64,000 nt of DNA, from positions 4,650,495 to 4,714,494 of the forward strand of contig SSBO01000003.1 of the NCBI GenBank assembly GCA_005281725.1, read 5' to 3'. Position numbers and translations under genes: made by a program. The stretch comes from Wuchereria bancrofti (lineage: Eukaryota; Nematoda; Chromadorea; Rhabditida; Onchocercidae). The notes under the pieces are model-generated. The model saw nothing but the letters and a program-made list of their open reading frames with translations, made no database searches and was not told the DNA's origin. Each line of letters opens with the position of its first letter. Position 1 is the stretch's first letter. Shown here piece after piece: positions 11,421-24,362 of this stretch.

Positions 11421-14400
11421 ATGACGAAGAACGATGACTCCCTTATGTTGAAGTCGGAGCAGGAGAAATTACTGGAAGAAACGTGTCTTACAGTGCGATC
11501 TTTATCGTTCGAAATGAAGCGATGTTTGGATAAAGGTGTTTTGATGGATGCATTAAAGCATGCATCACAAATGCTTTCGGAGTTGCGTACTGGAACACTT
11601 ACACCGAAATATTACTACAGGCTTTGTGAGAGTTTCGAAATTTGAATATCCGAAGTCGAAGTTTAGCAGATCTAATTTTCTGGAACTTCTTTTTAGACAT
11701 GTATCCGAACATTTGATATAACACACCTAGTGTGTTATGAATTATAACATCTAGTGGTGTTATAAATTATTAAGAGAAATCAAATCTGATAATCTCTGTC
11801 ATGATCCGATCTTCTCACTGTTGTAAGATACAGTGTACACCATCCGCACATTTTTTTTCAAAAATTTTTCTACGGTAAGATTCGTAACAGATTTTTTTTT
11901 TTTTTTTTCAATGACTTCAACAGTATATTTACCCTTCTATCGCTTTCCATATCTAGTATGTCCAGCACTTTTTACCTAAAATGAATAATAGAATATCTCA
12001 GTCAGAAATCAGATTTAAAATATCGAATTAAATTAGAATTTCGAACTATTCTTTAGTTCTCGAAAATCGTTATAGGGGTCGAAGTAAATTTTTCTGTGTC
12101 ATAAGAAAGATTCTTTTCAGATGTTGATGTGACTAATGAACTGCAGCACTTGGAAACCCATCTCACTGAAGATTATGAGAAAGGAAAAAAAGTTGCTGAC
12201 TTGTATGAACTTGTTCAATATGCTGGCAATGTTATTCCTCGTCTGTAGGTTTTCTTTACAACTGTTCATCTCTTAGTTCTATTCTTGTTTCATCAAACTT
12301 ATGAGAGTATGAAGTATTGAAACAGAACAAAGTAAGTTTCGGTGTTTAGAAGTCTCGGCAGTGAGTCTTCATTTATTTTGAAGAGCAAATTTTGAAATAA
12401 TTTTTTTGATCCATGCAGGAATTGAAATAAGCAACTGTTTTGTGAATTGAATTTTTAAGATTTCTGCAACATTACAGTGGCTTTATTAGGTTATTCAGAA
12501 AAGAATATTTTGTAGGTATTTATTAGTAACTGTTGGTGTTGTGTACATAAGACTGGGGGAAGCGAATGCTCGAGATATATTGAAGGATTTAGTTGAAATG
12601 TGTCGTGGTGTGCAACATCCACTTCGCGGTCTTTTTCTGCGTAATTATTTGTTGCAGTGCACCAGGAATCTATTGCCTGATATAGCAGAGAGTAATAAGT
12701 ATGTTTCTTCTTTATTATTTATTAAAATTGCTGTGTTTGACACTATTCTCTGCTTTCACATTTTAAGAAAATGTAAAAGAGGTATTTTTCTTTATTGATT
12801 TATTATAAATTTACTTAATTGTCAACTGCATTAATTTGCCGAAAATTATATCACAGTTCAGTGTAGTGATTACTTTAGTAGTGATCATGGTGATGTACGA
12901 GATGCAATCGATTTCATTATGGTGAACTTCGCCGAGATGAATAAATTATGGGTACGAATGCAGCATCAAGGGCCAAGCCGAGAAAAGGATAAGCGTGAAC
13001 GTGAACGACGAGAATTGCGAATCTTGGTAGGGACAAATCTTGTTCGGCTTTCGCAGTTGGAAAATCTCAATATTAATAGTTATCGCAAGGTTTGTTTTGG
13101 GATCTTACAGTTTTAAACGTATAACATTGAAACGTTTTGAAATGTAATGATTGTCGAGCATATATTATGCCATTTAAAAATTTTAATATTGATTTGAAAT
13201 TATTCAGATTGTACTGCCAGGAATTCTGGAGCAGGCCGTATCATGCAAAGATGCGATATCTCAAGAATATCTTATGGAATGTGTCATTCAGGTTTTTCCA
13301 GATGAGTACCACTTGGCAACTTTGCATGAATTTCTTCATGCTTGCTCTGAACTAGATCAAGGCGTACAAGTAGATCTTTTTTGTTTCAATTTTCAATTCT
13401 TTAATAAGTTGTCTTTATTCGGAAAATTCAAGGTACTCAGTGCTACCAAGTTAATTTAATGATTCATTTGCAGATAAAAAATGTCTTCATAGCTTTAATT
13501 GATCGCCTTGCTATTTACGCTTCATCTGAAGGTGTTGAAATTCCCAACGATTTGCCCCTGTTTGAGATTTTTTCAAAACAGACACAATCAGTGATAATGA
13601 GTCGGGAAGGAATGCCACCGGAAGATATCGTTTCATTGCAGGTCTGTTTTTTTAGAATTACGTTTTATTATCTATAGAATTTTTTTTTATTTTTTTTTTA
13701 ATCATTTTATTTCCAATCTGAAAATATTTTAATATCTTTTTAATCAAAGCATTCGAAAGATTGGATTATTTACTTGGTTCGGACATATAAATGGAGATAT
13801 TTAATTTTCAGACTACTCTCGTCAACTTTGCTTTGAAATGTTATCCAGAAAGAACTGACTATGCAGATATGGTTTTCGCCACTACAGCAAGCGTTTTTGC
13901 TAAATTTAAGATAGTAAGGTATACATTAATTTAACATTTTGTTATTCTTGTTCAATTGAAGGTGACGCTGTTCCAAGATTTTTTTTACATTTTTTTGCAC
14001 TAACTAACCTTGAGCCTTTCATATCTAAATGCCTGTTTTTAGCTACAAACTTGCGTGTCAACAAGTTCGTCATGAGTTATCCTCGTAGGATGTTTTGAAA
14101 TTCGCTTATTTTTGTATTTTACCCTTTTTAGAGCTCCGTATAGTAGCGTTGTTGGCCGCGAGATAATGAAGATTTTGCGAATCCCAGTGGATCAATATAA
14201 TAACACTGACAAACTACTCCAGTTGGAACATTATGGTGATGTTTTAGGATTGATGGATTATCGTGGAAGAACCCAGGCAGCAGCATACGTTTTACAAAAA
14301 ATGGTGGATGATGTAAGTTTATTTGCTTGTTCGCATTACAGAGAAGATCTCATATTGAATTTAAAAATTTTCAAATCGATTTCAGAAATTTACTAAGATG

Positions 14401-17400
14401 CTTAGAAACATCTGGCACTGTGATACTTTTCTTATTTTAGGATGCGGTTTTGACTACGATGGAGGCAGTGGAGAAACTATTAAATTTAATTGAGCCATTG
14501 CTGGTGGATCAGGAAGATCAGCCTGATGATCTAAGAATGAATGAAGACTTTGTTGATGAGCAAGCTCTTGTTTCACGATTCGTTAATCTCATCCACGCTC
14601 CAACAACAGATCAACAGTTTTTGGTATATTTCAAAAGACTTATAAAAATGACGATAGACATCTTATCAATAAGCAACAATCTGAAGCGGTAAATCACAAC
14701 ATAAATGCTTGTGAAAGTATAATATGAATAATATCGCAAGCAACGTGCGTTAAGAGGACTTTAAGTTATAGATATTTTATTTTCTATTATATAATATCAG
14801 CTCTTATCTTCAAACTTACTGATGCTGGTTTCACGAGCCATCATTTACAGATAATCAGTGCAGTAAGAAAACGTTTTGGTGCTGGTGGACGTTATCGCAT
14901 TCAGTATTCGCTACCTACCATTACTTTTGCCTTATATCAGTTAATTGTTCGCTATGCAGCTGAAACCGATGATGTTTGTTGTTTTCAGCTACTTAAATTT
15001 CTAGACATTATGGTTGATGATATCATACCAGCCATCATTTTTCATAAGAAAATGGAAAGTGAGCAAGGAAGAAACATAGGTTTTGTATGTGAATTGAGTC
15101 GGGATTTAGCTAGTCTTTTTATTTTACTTTTTTTTTCAGCACCTAATGCTTTAACACCTAATAAATTTTTAGCATCTAATGCCTTCTATGCTGTATCTCT
15201 AATTCTAGCAAAAACGTGACGCAAAGCTACAAAAAATGTTTGTATTTTGTATGCACACAGTAGATGCTTTGGTTTCGACAGCAGAACTGTCACAACTACC
15301 AATACGCTTGTATCTGCAGGTCCATATTTTATAATAGTGTGGTTTTCGTATTAATTTGCAGTGTAATGTATCATTCTGTATACAATTTTTTATTGAATTA
15401 TAACCACATTAATGTTAATATAAAGATTTTCGAAGAAAATGTCTGGCTGAGTCACAGAGGGGAAAAATCGTAAAATGAATAATTCATTAATAGCAAGTAA
15501 CATTCTTGTTTATTTAAACTTTTTTTTCTTTTTTTTTACAGGGAGTACTGATAGCTGATCAAATCCAATTTGATAACAGCGTGACTGTTGCGTATGAATT
15601 TTTTTCCAAGGTTTATTATTTGTCAAATTTTTTGAAGCTATGATATGCAGTTGTGAACATGTGATGAAAGTTGTTGTATTGTTTGGGAAGAATATTTTTT
15701 ACAGGCTTTTTCCATTTATGAGGAGGAAGTTGCTGATAGTCGAGCACAACTTGCTGCAATATCATTACTTATAGGTGTGTGCTTGCATTATGTACAGGGT
15801 TGTTTTTCTTCAACTTGAAAGTTGAACATCTTTAGTTTTAATATTAGTTGCATTAGTTTTAGTATTAGTTCAAATATTACATTTAGATTGTGAGAGGTAA
15901 TTATGAATGGAGCTACTGAGGCTGTTCATATATAATTCGTAAATTACACTTTATGACTTTTTTTGAATTGTGATCTTTGAATTTGACTTTAAAATCAAAT
16001 TGCAGGTACTCTTGAGCGAGTAAAATGCTTCACAGAAGAAAATCACGAACCGTTGCGTACTCAGTGCGCCCATGCTTCTGCTAAGCTTTTCAAAAAAGCT
16101 GATCAGTGTATAGCAGTTTGCTTAGTAGTAAGTTTATAGGATTTTATTTAGTAGAAACTGGGATGAATATATAATGCCGTGAGGAGTATCATGGGAATTT
16201 ACAGGTATTTTTCCATCCAAAAACAGTCAGCTAATAGTCCAGTGAGCTGTAATTGCAGTTAGACGATTTAAGAACCTTATAAGATCAAAATGAAACGGTA
16301 TGAAAATAACATTCATTATCAAAAGAAACATAATGAAACATATTGTTTCGTTGAGGCACATTTGTTTTGGAATGGCCATACAGCAGACAGGGATCTTCCA
16401 ATGAAAGATTCCATGCAGGTATTTTAATTTGATCATCTTTTTGTTGTGAAAATATAGAAATGTAAAATATAAAAATGGAAGTACTGCCATTTCCTGTGTG
16501 CAGTACAAAACATATGTGGATTGTTCAAATAAATTTATGGGAATAATTCGAATAAGATCAAATGTTTCTTTTTAATTCAAAAAGCAGTACATCTTTTTTA
16601 GGTCATGAATTGCTTAAAAAAAGCTTTGCGTGTCACATCTCAGTGTATGGATCCAGTCGTCCAAGTACAACTTTACATAACTGTTTTCAATCACTATCTT
16701 TATTTCTATGAAGCTGGATGTAATGAGGTTAGTCTTAATAAGCTATTAATAAACTATTAGGCGATTTAATAACCTTGCAAGACCAAATTTGAAGAATATG
16801 AAAATATCTTTTAAATTTAATTTTGCAAAGTTCTTTCAAGAATTGATTTTATGCATTTTATAGCTTTTGTAAGAGTGATATTTATAGTTATGAATAAGGA
16901 AATAGAATTGTGGTTTGCTGGGGAGTAATAAATTGGTTGCAAATAACATCGTTGTGACAATGACATCGTTTGACTTTACTCATTATAGATTACAATCGAT
17001 GTACTGAATCAACTTATTGGAAAGATCCGTGAATTAGTTGTACAGTTAGAACCGTCGAATGAAGCGGAGCAGATTACTACGTACTTTAACGTAATAGTTT
17101 CAAATTTTCTGACACATGTGGTTCTATGCAGAATCACCTTATGTATGATTTTGTCTGTTCAGGATTTAAGTTTTGGGTTTGAAAATCTTTAATTTGATCG
17201 ATTAACATTAGTTTTTTTGTTGTGAGCGTATCAGTTAAAGGTTTACTTTTTGATGCTTTTTATTTTAAAAGGGATGTCAGAATGGTCGTTTTTACTTTTA
17301 TTTGAAACATTCCAATAGAATCAGGACTGGGTTAGAACAACTTCTAGATGAACACGAATTGGATTTTTAAGGGATATTTACTTCGAATGTATGAAAAGTA

Positions 17401-17704
17401 TTGTGCTAAATGTATACTGATTAGAAATATTTACTAATTAAATAATTTACCGACCTTAGTTAAAATCATCATCATTGTCCCGTATGAATTACATCCTTGC
17501 AATAGTAATGGTCGCGGTAACAGTTATGTTTACTATCATTTTTCTTCAGAGTTTAGCTTGTAACAACATTTTTTATAATTCTAGAAAAAGCTTGAAAAGA
17601 AAGGAACTGAATTTTACGCTACTTTTCAGTTGACGATGACGCATATCAGAATTCTTATAGAAAATGATGATTCCAGTGTAAGTTACGATGGTGTCGTTAT
17701 TTAA
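11421..17704 (+). CDS. vps-35: VPS35, retromer core scaffold
   Basis: VPS35 is the alpha-solenoid backbone of the retromer complex (with VPS26 and VPS29), which retrieves receptors from endosomes. Exons: 11421-11625, 12121-12244, 12516-12691, 12857-13089, 13208-13369, 13474-13641, 13812-13918, 14132-14312, 14441-14623, 14851-14973, 15209-15319, 15542-15610, 15705-15774, 16006-16127, 16356-16418, 16602-16727, 16989-17090, 17585-17704. They sum to 2445 nt (814 residues; human about 796) and all phases agree. The N terminus has [20 protein letters not shown]. The PRLYLL motif that contacts VPS26 falls near residues 107-112, across the exon 2/3 junction. [36 protein letters not shown] and [15 protein letters not shown] are near-identical to animal orthologues. 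The C-terminal VPS29-binding half is intact ([66 protein letters not shown]), and the protein ends YDGVVI. Exon 3 uses a weak donor (A|GTAATA), chosen because the stronger GTATGT nearby breaks the frame. The exon 15 acceptor (GTTGAG) is weak. Confidence 0.97.
11718..11738. repeat. Inverted repeat in VPS35 intron 1
   Basis: ATAACACAC and GTGTGTTAT are perfect 9-bp arms around CTA. Related ATAACA/CTAGTGGTGTTAT words follow directly, so the stretch 11715-11769 can fold in more than one way. No function is assigned. Confidence 0.6.
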
Positions 17705-19857
17705 GATTTCTTTCGAGTGTTGTTGAAATTTATTTCGACCAATGGGGTGAGTATCGTTGAACATGCTGCTCAACTTTACATATTCAACAGTTTCTTGTTC
17801 TTTCTATTTCTACTACAAAGTGTCAAACTTGAAAGCAAACGAAATAGTCTTTCTCCATTTAGTTTGCTATACTGATTAAATTACGTAATACAGCATTTCT
17901 TTTTTTTCTATTATTTTTAGAAAAATTTTTTCTATGAATACTTTTTTAAAAAATCGTGAACTTTTGGAAGTTTCCTCTCTCTTAGAATGAGTGAAATTCT
18001 TATTTTTCACAAATGAAACCTTTAAAAAGTGCATATTTAAAGCTTAAATCTTTTTAATGTTTGCTAAAAGTCGCCCGTCAATGCGTTTTTTGTTGCATCA
18101 ATAAAGGTAAAGGTAGTCATATGCTATTGTTTAGGTTTGCAGCGCAAAATCAGTAAAAGTACATTGTGGTTGCTGACATCCCAGTTTCATAAGAAATGTT
18201 AAATTTATCTAAGTTTCCTACTTAAATGATGAAGGTATTAATTTTTTAATACTCTAACTGGAAGTAAAAATGACTACTGAGAATTATTAGCTCACTGCAG
18301 TCAAAGTTAATGTTCAAAATCGAAGATTCACCTTTTTGGAACAGTATCTGTTAACTTTCGTGCTGTATTGTATTGTTAGGTGATTGCCGAAACTGTTGCC
18401 TATTCTTGGGATTAGGGGTTGTAATGAATTTTTCATATTCTGGTACTGCATTTTTTAAATTTTATCGTCCTTTCTTTTATGTTATGTGAAGGAAACTGTG
18501 GTTGAAAACATTTTGTTTCTTACACTAAAAGAATTAGGAAAATCTTTAAGAATAATAGCAAGAAAAAATTTTTTCAAAAGTTACAATCAGTTCAAAACTG
18601 AAATTTATATTTTGAGACTAGTGTTCTCGCTCTTATCTTTTCCACCATTTTTCTTGTCGTCCTACATTTAATTGCGTGTTCTGTATGTATATATTTTTCG
18701 TTTTACTTTATCGTTCTTCATAACTGAAACTTTCCAAATTTTAAGAAACTTCAAGATTTCGAGATTCTTATAAATAAGTAGTGCACTGTCTCCTTCCAAA
18801 GAAACGAAATATTTTGTTTCATCTCCCATTTTAAGCGTGCCGACAGTATTGTTGAGATTGAGATTATTAGATCACTATTATGACGGAGTATTCTCGATGC
18901 TTTTTTCTTTCATACTTTCACGATTTTCTAACTTACAAATTTGCCGAAAATGAAATTGTTTATTGAAAATGAAGAGGTAGGTGCATTATGTTGATTTGTG
19001 CTCTATTCTTTTATTCTGTTCATAATATTCGAATTGCTATTTTTTTTGTATGTTTGTTGACCTTGCGAAATTGTGTACTTTTATACAGCAAAGTTGCATT
19101 GTCTACTGCATATTTTGCATATATTCACTTCAACGCCAATTATTCAATAAAAAGTCACAGATAATGTTTGTGCCTCCTAAGTTTATTTGGGTTGGTGCCG
19201 AGAACATTGAATAAGATTATTTTTCTGGTCACACTTTTCATTTAGTGCTTTCTTTCGACCTTTTATTTTCAACTGAAAATGAAGTCAACTAGCCACAAAT
19301 GTGTTAGTTAAGTACAATTAGGATTACTTGTAGCACTGGACAAGTGCACTCATCTATATTGTGATGTGAAGGAAAAAAGGCAGAATCGCTTTCATATAAA
19401 GTGCGAGGTTGTCAGTTATGATCGCTGAAAATTAGGCAAGTTTAATTAGCTTTCTGGCAGCATTACAAAGAAATTTGATTGAAAGTTTACGACGCAAATT
19501 AGATTTCGCTGCTGCAATGATAATGTTGGTGTAACCTTATGTTTTATTTTGTATCAATCAGGCTTGACCTGCTGTTTCTTCGTGCTTTCCTGATTTTATT
19601 GAAAACAAAACTAAAAAAAGAAAAAATTTTTCTTGGAAAACTTTGTCCAGAAATTTCTCGTACTAAAATTATTTACTTTATAAATAAGCGAACATCCAGT
19701 AATAATAGTAATTTACTTTGTGGACGCAGTAAAACTGCTTGTTGTTCATTTATGTTATTGTAATGGTATAACCTAATTACGCATTAGTTTGTTAACATCC
19801 CACCAAGTATTAATTTTCTGTCTAAATGATAAAAACGCAGGAATGGATTTTGATTTC
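17705..19857. other. VPS35 3' flank and spacer to the glucosyltransferase
   Basis: About 2.1 kb with no recognisable exon. An AATAAA at about 18103 could serve VPS35 polyadenylation, but it is 400 bases past the stop. The spacing is too long to suggest that VPS35 and the next gene form a simple tight operon. Confidence 0.5.
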
Positions 19858-19863
19858 TTTCAG
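19858..19863 (+). promoter_or_regulatory. Candidate trans-splice acceptor of the glucosyltransferase
   Basis: TTTCAG ends 10 bases before the chosen ATG (19874), behind a T-rich run. It is either a spliced-leader site or the acceptor of an untranslated first exon. Confidence 0.5.
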
Positions 19864-19873
19864 ATGGCCTCAG

Positions 19874-22394
19874 ATGACACTTCCACTCATCGATTTCATT
19901 TCGAACTGCGCATTCCCATTTGCAGTCATTATATCCCTGTTTCTCTGTGGCTTGTACATCGTTCATATCATTGCAATCTCCTATGCGTATATTTCTTACC
20001 TTCATTTTGGATTACTTCCATTTCGAAATCTTACACATATTTTAGTAAACTGCGCTAATGATTTTTTAATGAAAATAAGGAACACTTTGAAGAGAAATTC
20101 TTTTTTGAATACCACGTTTGTCTCATTGCAGCAAGTATCGTTTGCATCGACCGATAACTACGAGGAGTGATACAGCTGGAGTATCTATTATCAAGCCACT
20201 AGTTGGCACTGACGAAAATTTATTTTTTAACCTCGAAAGTTTTTTTAAGTTAAAATATCACTGTGTAAGTTACTCCTTTGAATTATGTATTCAAGTTTAT
20301 GTTTGGTTCATAATTACAGAATGTTTAAATAGGATGAATATCGCTGTTTCTTTTTTGTAATCAAAACTTCCTATTCCGTTTGTTTTTCATTATGTAATCT
20401 AGACATAGTTAACTTCCGTATTTTCGTATTTAATTAGAATGCTAATTATTCGTGCAGATTTAAACCAAAAAGTCCTTTCATTCCTAAGATGCATATTTTC
20501 AAATATAGGTTTTATACTCCGATATAAGGCGTAAATATCTTGAAACTGCTTCTATTTTCAGTATGAATTACTATTTTGTTTGCATGATGCAAGTGATCCC
20601 TCTCAAAAAGTCGTTGAAGCTCTAATGATGAAATATCCATATATTGATGCACGTCTTTTTTGTGTTAAGTTCATTTTACTTTTCTTAGAACTTTCCACGG
20701 TGTGTTACACGTTTCATGAACACTTGCTGAAAGAAATTTTGTCGGTACTTTGTTTATGGTTCACCACTTTGTCTTTCTTGATATTTTTTTATGGTGATTT
20801 CTTAAATCACATAACATTTAAAAAAACTTTCGATTCTATTTCTTTTTTAGGCGGCGGCAATATTGGATTAAATCCAAAGATTGACAATATGATACCTGCA
20901 TATCGTGCTTCAAAATATCCATTAATTTTGGTTAGCGATAGTGGAATTTATAGTAAGTCTTGTTGTTAAATTTTTATTATTTGAAATGTCGAAATGAATT
21001 ACAAATTTATGAATCGATAACATTTGGAATTAAGAAATGGATTTCATCGTTTTCTTTCTAGTGCGTGAGGATGCTTTAATGGATATGGTAAACGCTATGA
21101 CGAATGATGTAGCATTAGTTACACAAATGCCTTTTTGCGCTGATAGACCGGGTTTCGGAGCTAACCTTGAACAGGTAATAACTTTAACAGGTAATTGAAC
21201 AAGTCAGTTCTTTATCTAGACTTTCATTGTTCCTTAAATATACATCACATGCAGTATTCTTCTTTTGAACAAGGGATGACAATCTAAGAATTTAGGTGTG
21301 GTAATCATTTTCCAAGAATTTCAGGTATATTTTGGTACGGAACATGCACGTATCTACTTAGCTGGTAATTGTTTACGTTTTATTTGTTCTACGGGAATGT
21401 CATCACTAATGAGAAAATGCGCTCTGGAGGATGCTGGTGGTATGGAAAACTTCGGTGACTATCTTGCCGAGGATTATTTCTTTGGTGTTGCATTTGCTAA
21501 AAGGCATGTATTTTTTCCTTATTTTGATTTTGGGAATCGCAATACAATCTTGCTGCCATTGATATTCTTTCTTGGGTCAGTTTGCTGAAAAGTCTGATTC
21601 TAAACTTGAAGTGTTAACTTCTTTCAAATTCCTAATGGGAGTGTTAAGGGGATGGAAGATAGCAATTTCTGGTCTACCTGCCATGCAAAACACAGCAAGA
21701 CCCGATCCAAACACTTTCCATGAACGTATATGCAGGTTTGTGCTAGATTTTCTCGAAATGGCCTCAAATTATAACATAAATGATTCTTAACTGTTTTCTT
21801 AATAAGAGGCAAACTCTTGAGTTGTTTGCAACCTTAATAAAACCTCTGGATGATTTAGATCTTCGAAGTGAAAAATCCCTTAATTACACTTAACGTTTCT
21901 GTAGCAATTTATTTTCAGGTGGATAAAATTACGTATAGCAATGCTACCTCATACGATAATATTGGAACCTTTGCAAGATTGTTTTCTGTCTGGCATATTG
22001 GGGTGTTGTGCTGTTTTGATTCTGCTCCCGTCCTCACCAACTTACATCTTTTATTATTTTATTTTCCATCTCATTTACTGGATCTCATGTGATTACACTT
22101 TGATCCACCTTGTTCAGGTTCGTTTTACACAAAATCACCGAAATCTTTGGTGAGAGGATACTTCACTCCCTCAGTCTACTAAACTGTGTTTTCATATTTC
22201 AGAATGGACCGCTGCCATTTTCATTTGCACAATTCCTATTTGTGTGGTTGTATCGTGAAATACTGTCTTTCCCAATCTGGTGTCGAGCGTTGCTTAATCC
22301 CAACATTAAATGGCGAAAAGGCAGTTTCCGGCTTCGTTGGGGTGGACGTATCGCGCAGCCGGCACGTTCACCAAAGAAATTTAGTAGTTGTTGA
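19874..22394 (+). CDS. ugcg: Ceramide glucosyltransferase (glucosylceramide synthase)
   Basis: Transfers glucose from UDP-glucose to ceramide on the cytosolic face of the Golgi, the first step of glycosphingolipid synthesis (GT family 21). Exons: 19874-19986, 20132-20264, 20562-20661, 20851-20952, 21062-21174, 21325-21503, 21649-21735, 21919-22117, 22203-22394; total 1218 nt, 405 residues (human UGCG 394). An N-terminal membrane anchor (about residues 10-37) is followed by [13 protein letters not shown] and [20 protein letters not shown]. The catalytic motifs are present: [63 protein letters not shown], and an (R/Q)xxRW motif as RICRW (about residues 272-276). Hydrophobic C-terminal segments follow, and the protein ends in a basic tail. 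The exon 6/7 junction is the weak point: the model uses a GC donor (AAAAG|GCATGT) and a poor acceptor (GTGTTAAG). An alternative from GT at 21507 to the AG at 21580 adds about 23 residues in frame. Nematodes carry several paralogues (CGT-1 to -3 in C. elegans); which one this is was not decided. Confidence 0.95.
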
Positions 22395-22690
22395 GATTTG
22401 AAAATGTTATTGTTTGAATTTGCATCATTTCCATTCACTAATATGCAACCAATTGCACTTCATAAAGTATATGAATATTTCTTGCATTCTTTGTAGCTTT
22501 CGAATTTTCCGGACCAGGTATTTTTATTGCATTCGTTAGTGACATTTACTTAAGATTTTCTGTCCTATTGTCTATTTCATTTCATTTTCTGTCCAACATA
22601 TCGTTTAAACTTAACTATATTCCGCAATATTAAAAATTTTTTCCTTTTCGTTTTGCATATACTTTCTATGTGTACCAAAAATTTTTCGGC

Positions 22691-23897
22691 ATGCTTCGTC
22701 ATCGAAGAGCCTCCAAAAATTACCACTTTATCGGTATTCATCACGCAGTGAATTCTAAATTGAAAGTAAACAAAAAGTATGCAAATTATTGATGCTGGAG
22801 ACGAGAATAAAAAGGAAATATATTTCATTTAATGCTCATTTCTACAAAGGTCGCGTGCGGTTAATAACGAAATGCAACGAGTTTTTGAAAGGTTCCGGAA
22901 TGAAGCAGAACTTCTTGCAACGGAATCGAATACTGAGGTTGAAATTGTTGTCAAATACTCATTCAAAGGGAAACCTGAGACGTCGTCTGTCCCTCTAAAT
23001 GAACACAACAGGTATGGAATAAAACTCAGAAACAACAGTTAGTAACAATACTCCAAATCATCTGGGATTATGTTCAAATCGATTCCACTGTGTTTGTTTA
23101 ATGAGCAAACACACAAAACGGTGGAAATAAGGTCGTATATGTGACTTCTTGAAATACACAGATGCATCAAAACAATCAATCGACCTCAATAGTAAAACAC
23201 TTATAATATAAGAATTGAAGTTTCTGCTTCTTGAAATTTTCGGACATCGTAAGACCACATCTGAAGATTTGAAAATGCAGGTGGAAGAATAAAACACGTG
23301 AGGTGCCACATAACGAGAGCTCACAGAAACCATTAATAGAAGTACGATACAATAAAATTTCCACTTTTTTCAAGAATTCCAACCAGAATTTGGTCGAACT
23401 TCATTTATTAAAAATGAAACAGCTAAGAGGCGAAACTTCTGAATCAAAACAATTCTAAAAACTCGAGAGGCTTATTTCCAAACAATTCACTATAGTTCTA
23501 AATATCCACTGCAGTTTTAAAATCTTGTGCTAGCCCAGGATATGAACTGAACTCGAGTTTTCTTCTATTTAACCAGTTCTTGAATTTCCAGTCATCAGCA
23601 ACTTATGTAAAGATCCGAAATCCAGGAAGCCGGCCTCCACCGCTTAGCAAAGAAAGCAAAAAAAAGATTCGGGAACCAAAAAATCAAAGTTCTGCACAAC
23701 CTTCCTCAAATGAGACTCTACATGTACGTATAAACAGGAAACCCTCATATGACATGAAGTGAAATTCCCATTTCAACTTCAATTTTCAGAAGACATTTAA
23801 GTCATTACTAAGTGCTATACCCCTTGTTCATCAACACGTGCGAGAACATTCAAGAATGTTAGCACTGTTTTCTTCTGCTTTCTCAAATGCGGATTAA
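22691..23897 (+). CDS. Unrecognised 182-residue protein (five-exon model)
   Basis: I do not recognise this protein. Exons 22691-22776, 22850-23011, 23281-23341, 23592-23723 and 23790-23897 join with matching phases at every junction to 183 codons. The first exon is basic (MLRHRRASKNYHFIGIHHAV). The second is charged and helix-like (NNEMQRVFERFRNEAELLA), followed by a strand-like part (TEVEIVVKYSFKGKPE). Exon 4 is proline- and lysine-rich (KIRNPGSRPPPLSKESKKK). The last exon (KTFKSLLSAIPLVHQHVREH) sits behind a strong TTTTCAG acceptor and ends 13 bases before two overlapping AATAAA signals. Against the model: the acceptors of exons 2 and 3 are poor, introns are A-rich on this strand, and the antisense of exon 2 is also open. 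It starts about 300 bases past the glucosyltransferase stop on the same strand, so co-transcription is possible. An upstream exon may be missing. Confidence 0.42.
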
Positions 23898-23910
23898 ATT
23901 TTACTTATGA

Positions 23911-23920
23911 AATAAATAAA
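23911..23920 (+). terminator. Polyadenylation signal of the 182-residue gene model
   Basis: Two overlapping AATAAA hexamers (23911-23916 and 23915-23920) lie directly after the proposed stop codon. The distance is rather short, but short 3' UTRs are common in nematodes. Confidence 0.4.
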
Positions 23921-24362
23921 ACAAACAAACTCATTCACAAGTGGTCCGCAACCGTTTTGTCACCTCATCGAGAAATGAACTGAATGTGAGGAAGTTCTCT
24001 AGTATATATAAAATTTTGAAACTAAGAAATCTAATTACGGAATTCAAGACCAATAGTAAACCAATAAAGTGCGTTTATGTTCACTTCGACTCTCATCATC
24101 TGATAATTTCCAGGCAATTAGCAGAAGAGCAAAGAGAAGTGTATGATTTTTTGAAATGACAGGATAACCAGGTTACCCAGTCAAAACTAAAGGCTTAAAC
24201 TCTTTGAAAAATCAAAGAACTAAACAACTTTTTAAGGAAGTCCCCAGTATTCAGTTCGCAAGCACAGAAAGTCCCCTATATGAACCTTTTAACAAAAACC
24301 CTTCCATAAAAATTTTCAATAAAATAATTACAAAAAATTTCCAATAAAAATTCTTTCCAACT
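23921..24362. other. Spacer between two unrecognised gene models
   Basis: Convergent 3' ends of the two small models would meet here. A plus-strand open frame at 23941-24159 (containing RQLAEEQREVYDFLK) has an AG acceptor before its last part but no start and no continuation. I do not call it a gene. Confidence 0.4.

Noticed and set aside
14974..15208. Open continuation of VPS35 exon 10 ([16 protein letters not shown]...)
   Set aside because: It has no counterpart in VPS35. Splicing GAT|GTTTGT to TTCTAG|CAAAAACG restores the conserved [12 protein letters not shown] segment in phase.
22829..23035. Minus-strand frame (RGTDDVSGFPLNEYLTTIS...) opposite exon 2 of the 182-residue model
   Set aside because: It has an acceptor-like site but its Ser/Leu/Phe-rich composition looks antisense, and it joins to no neighbouring exon. 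The plus strand gives a consistent multi-exon chain.
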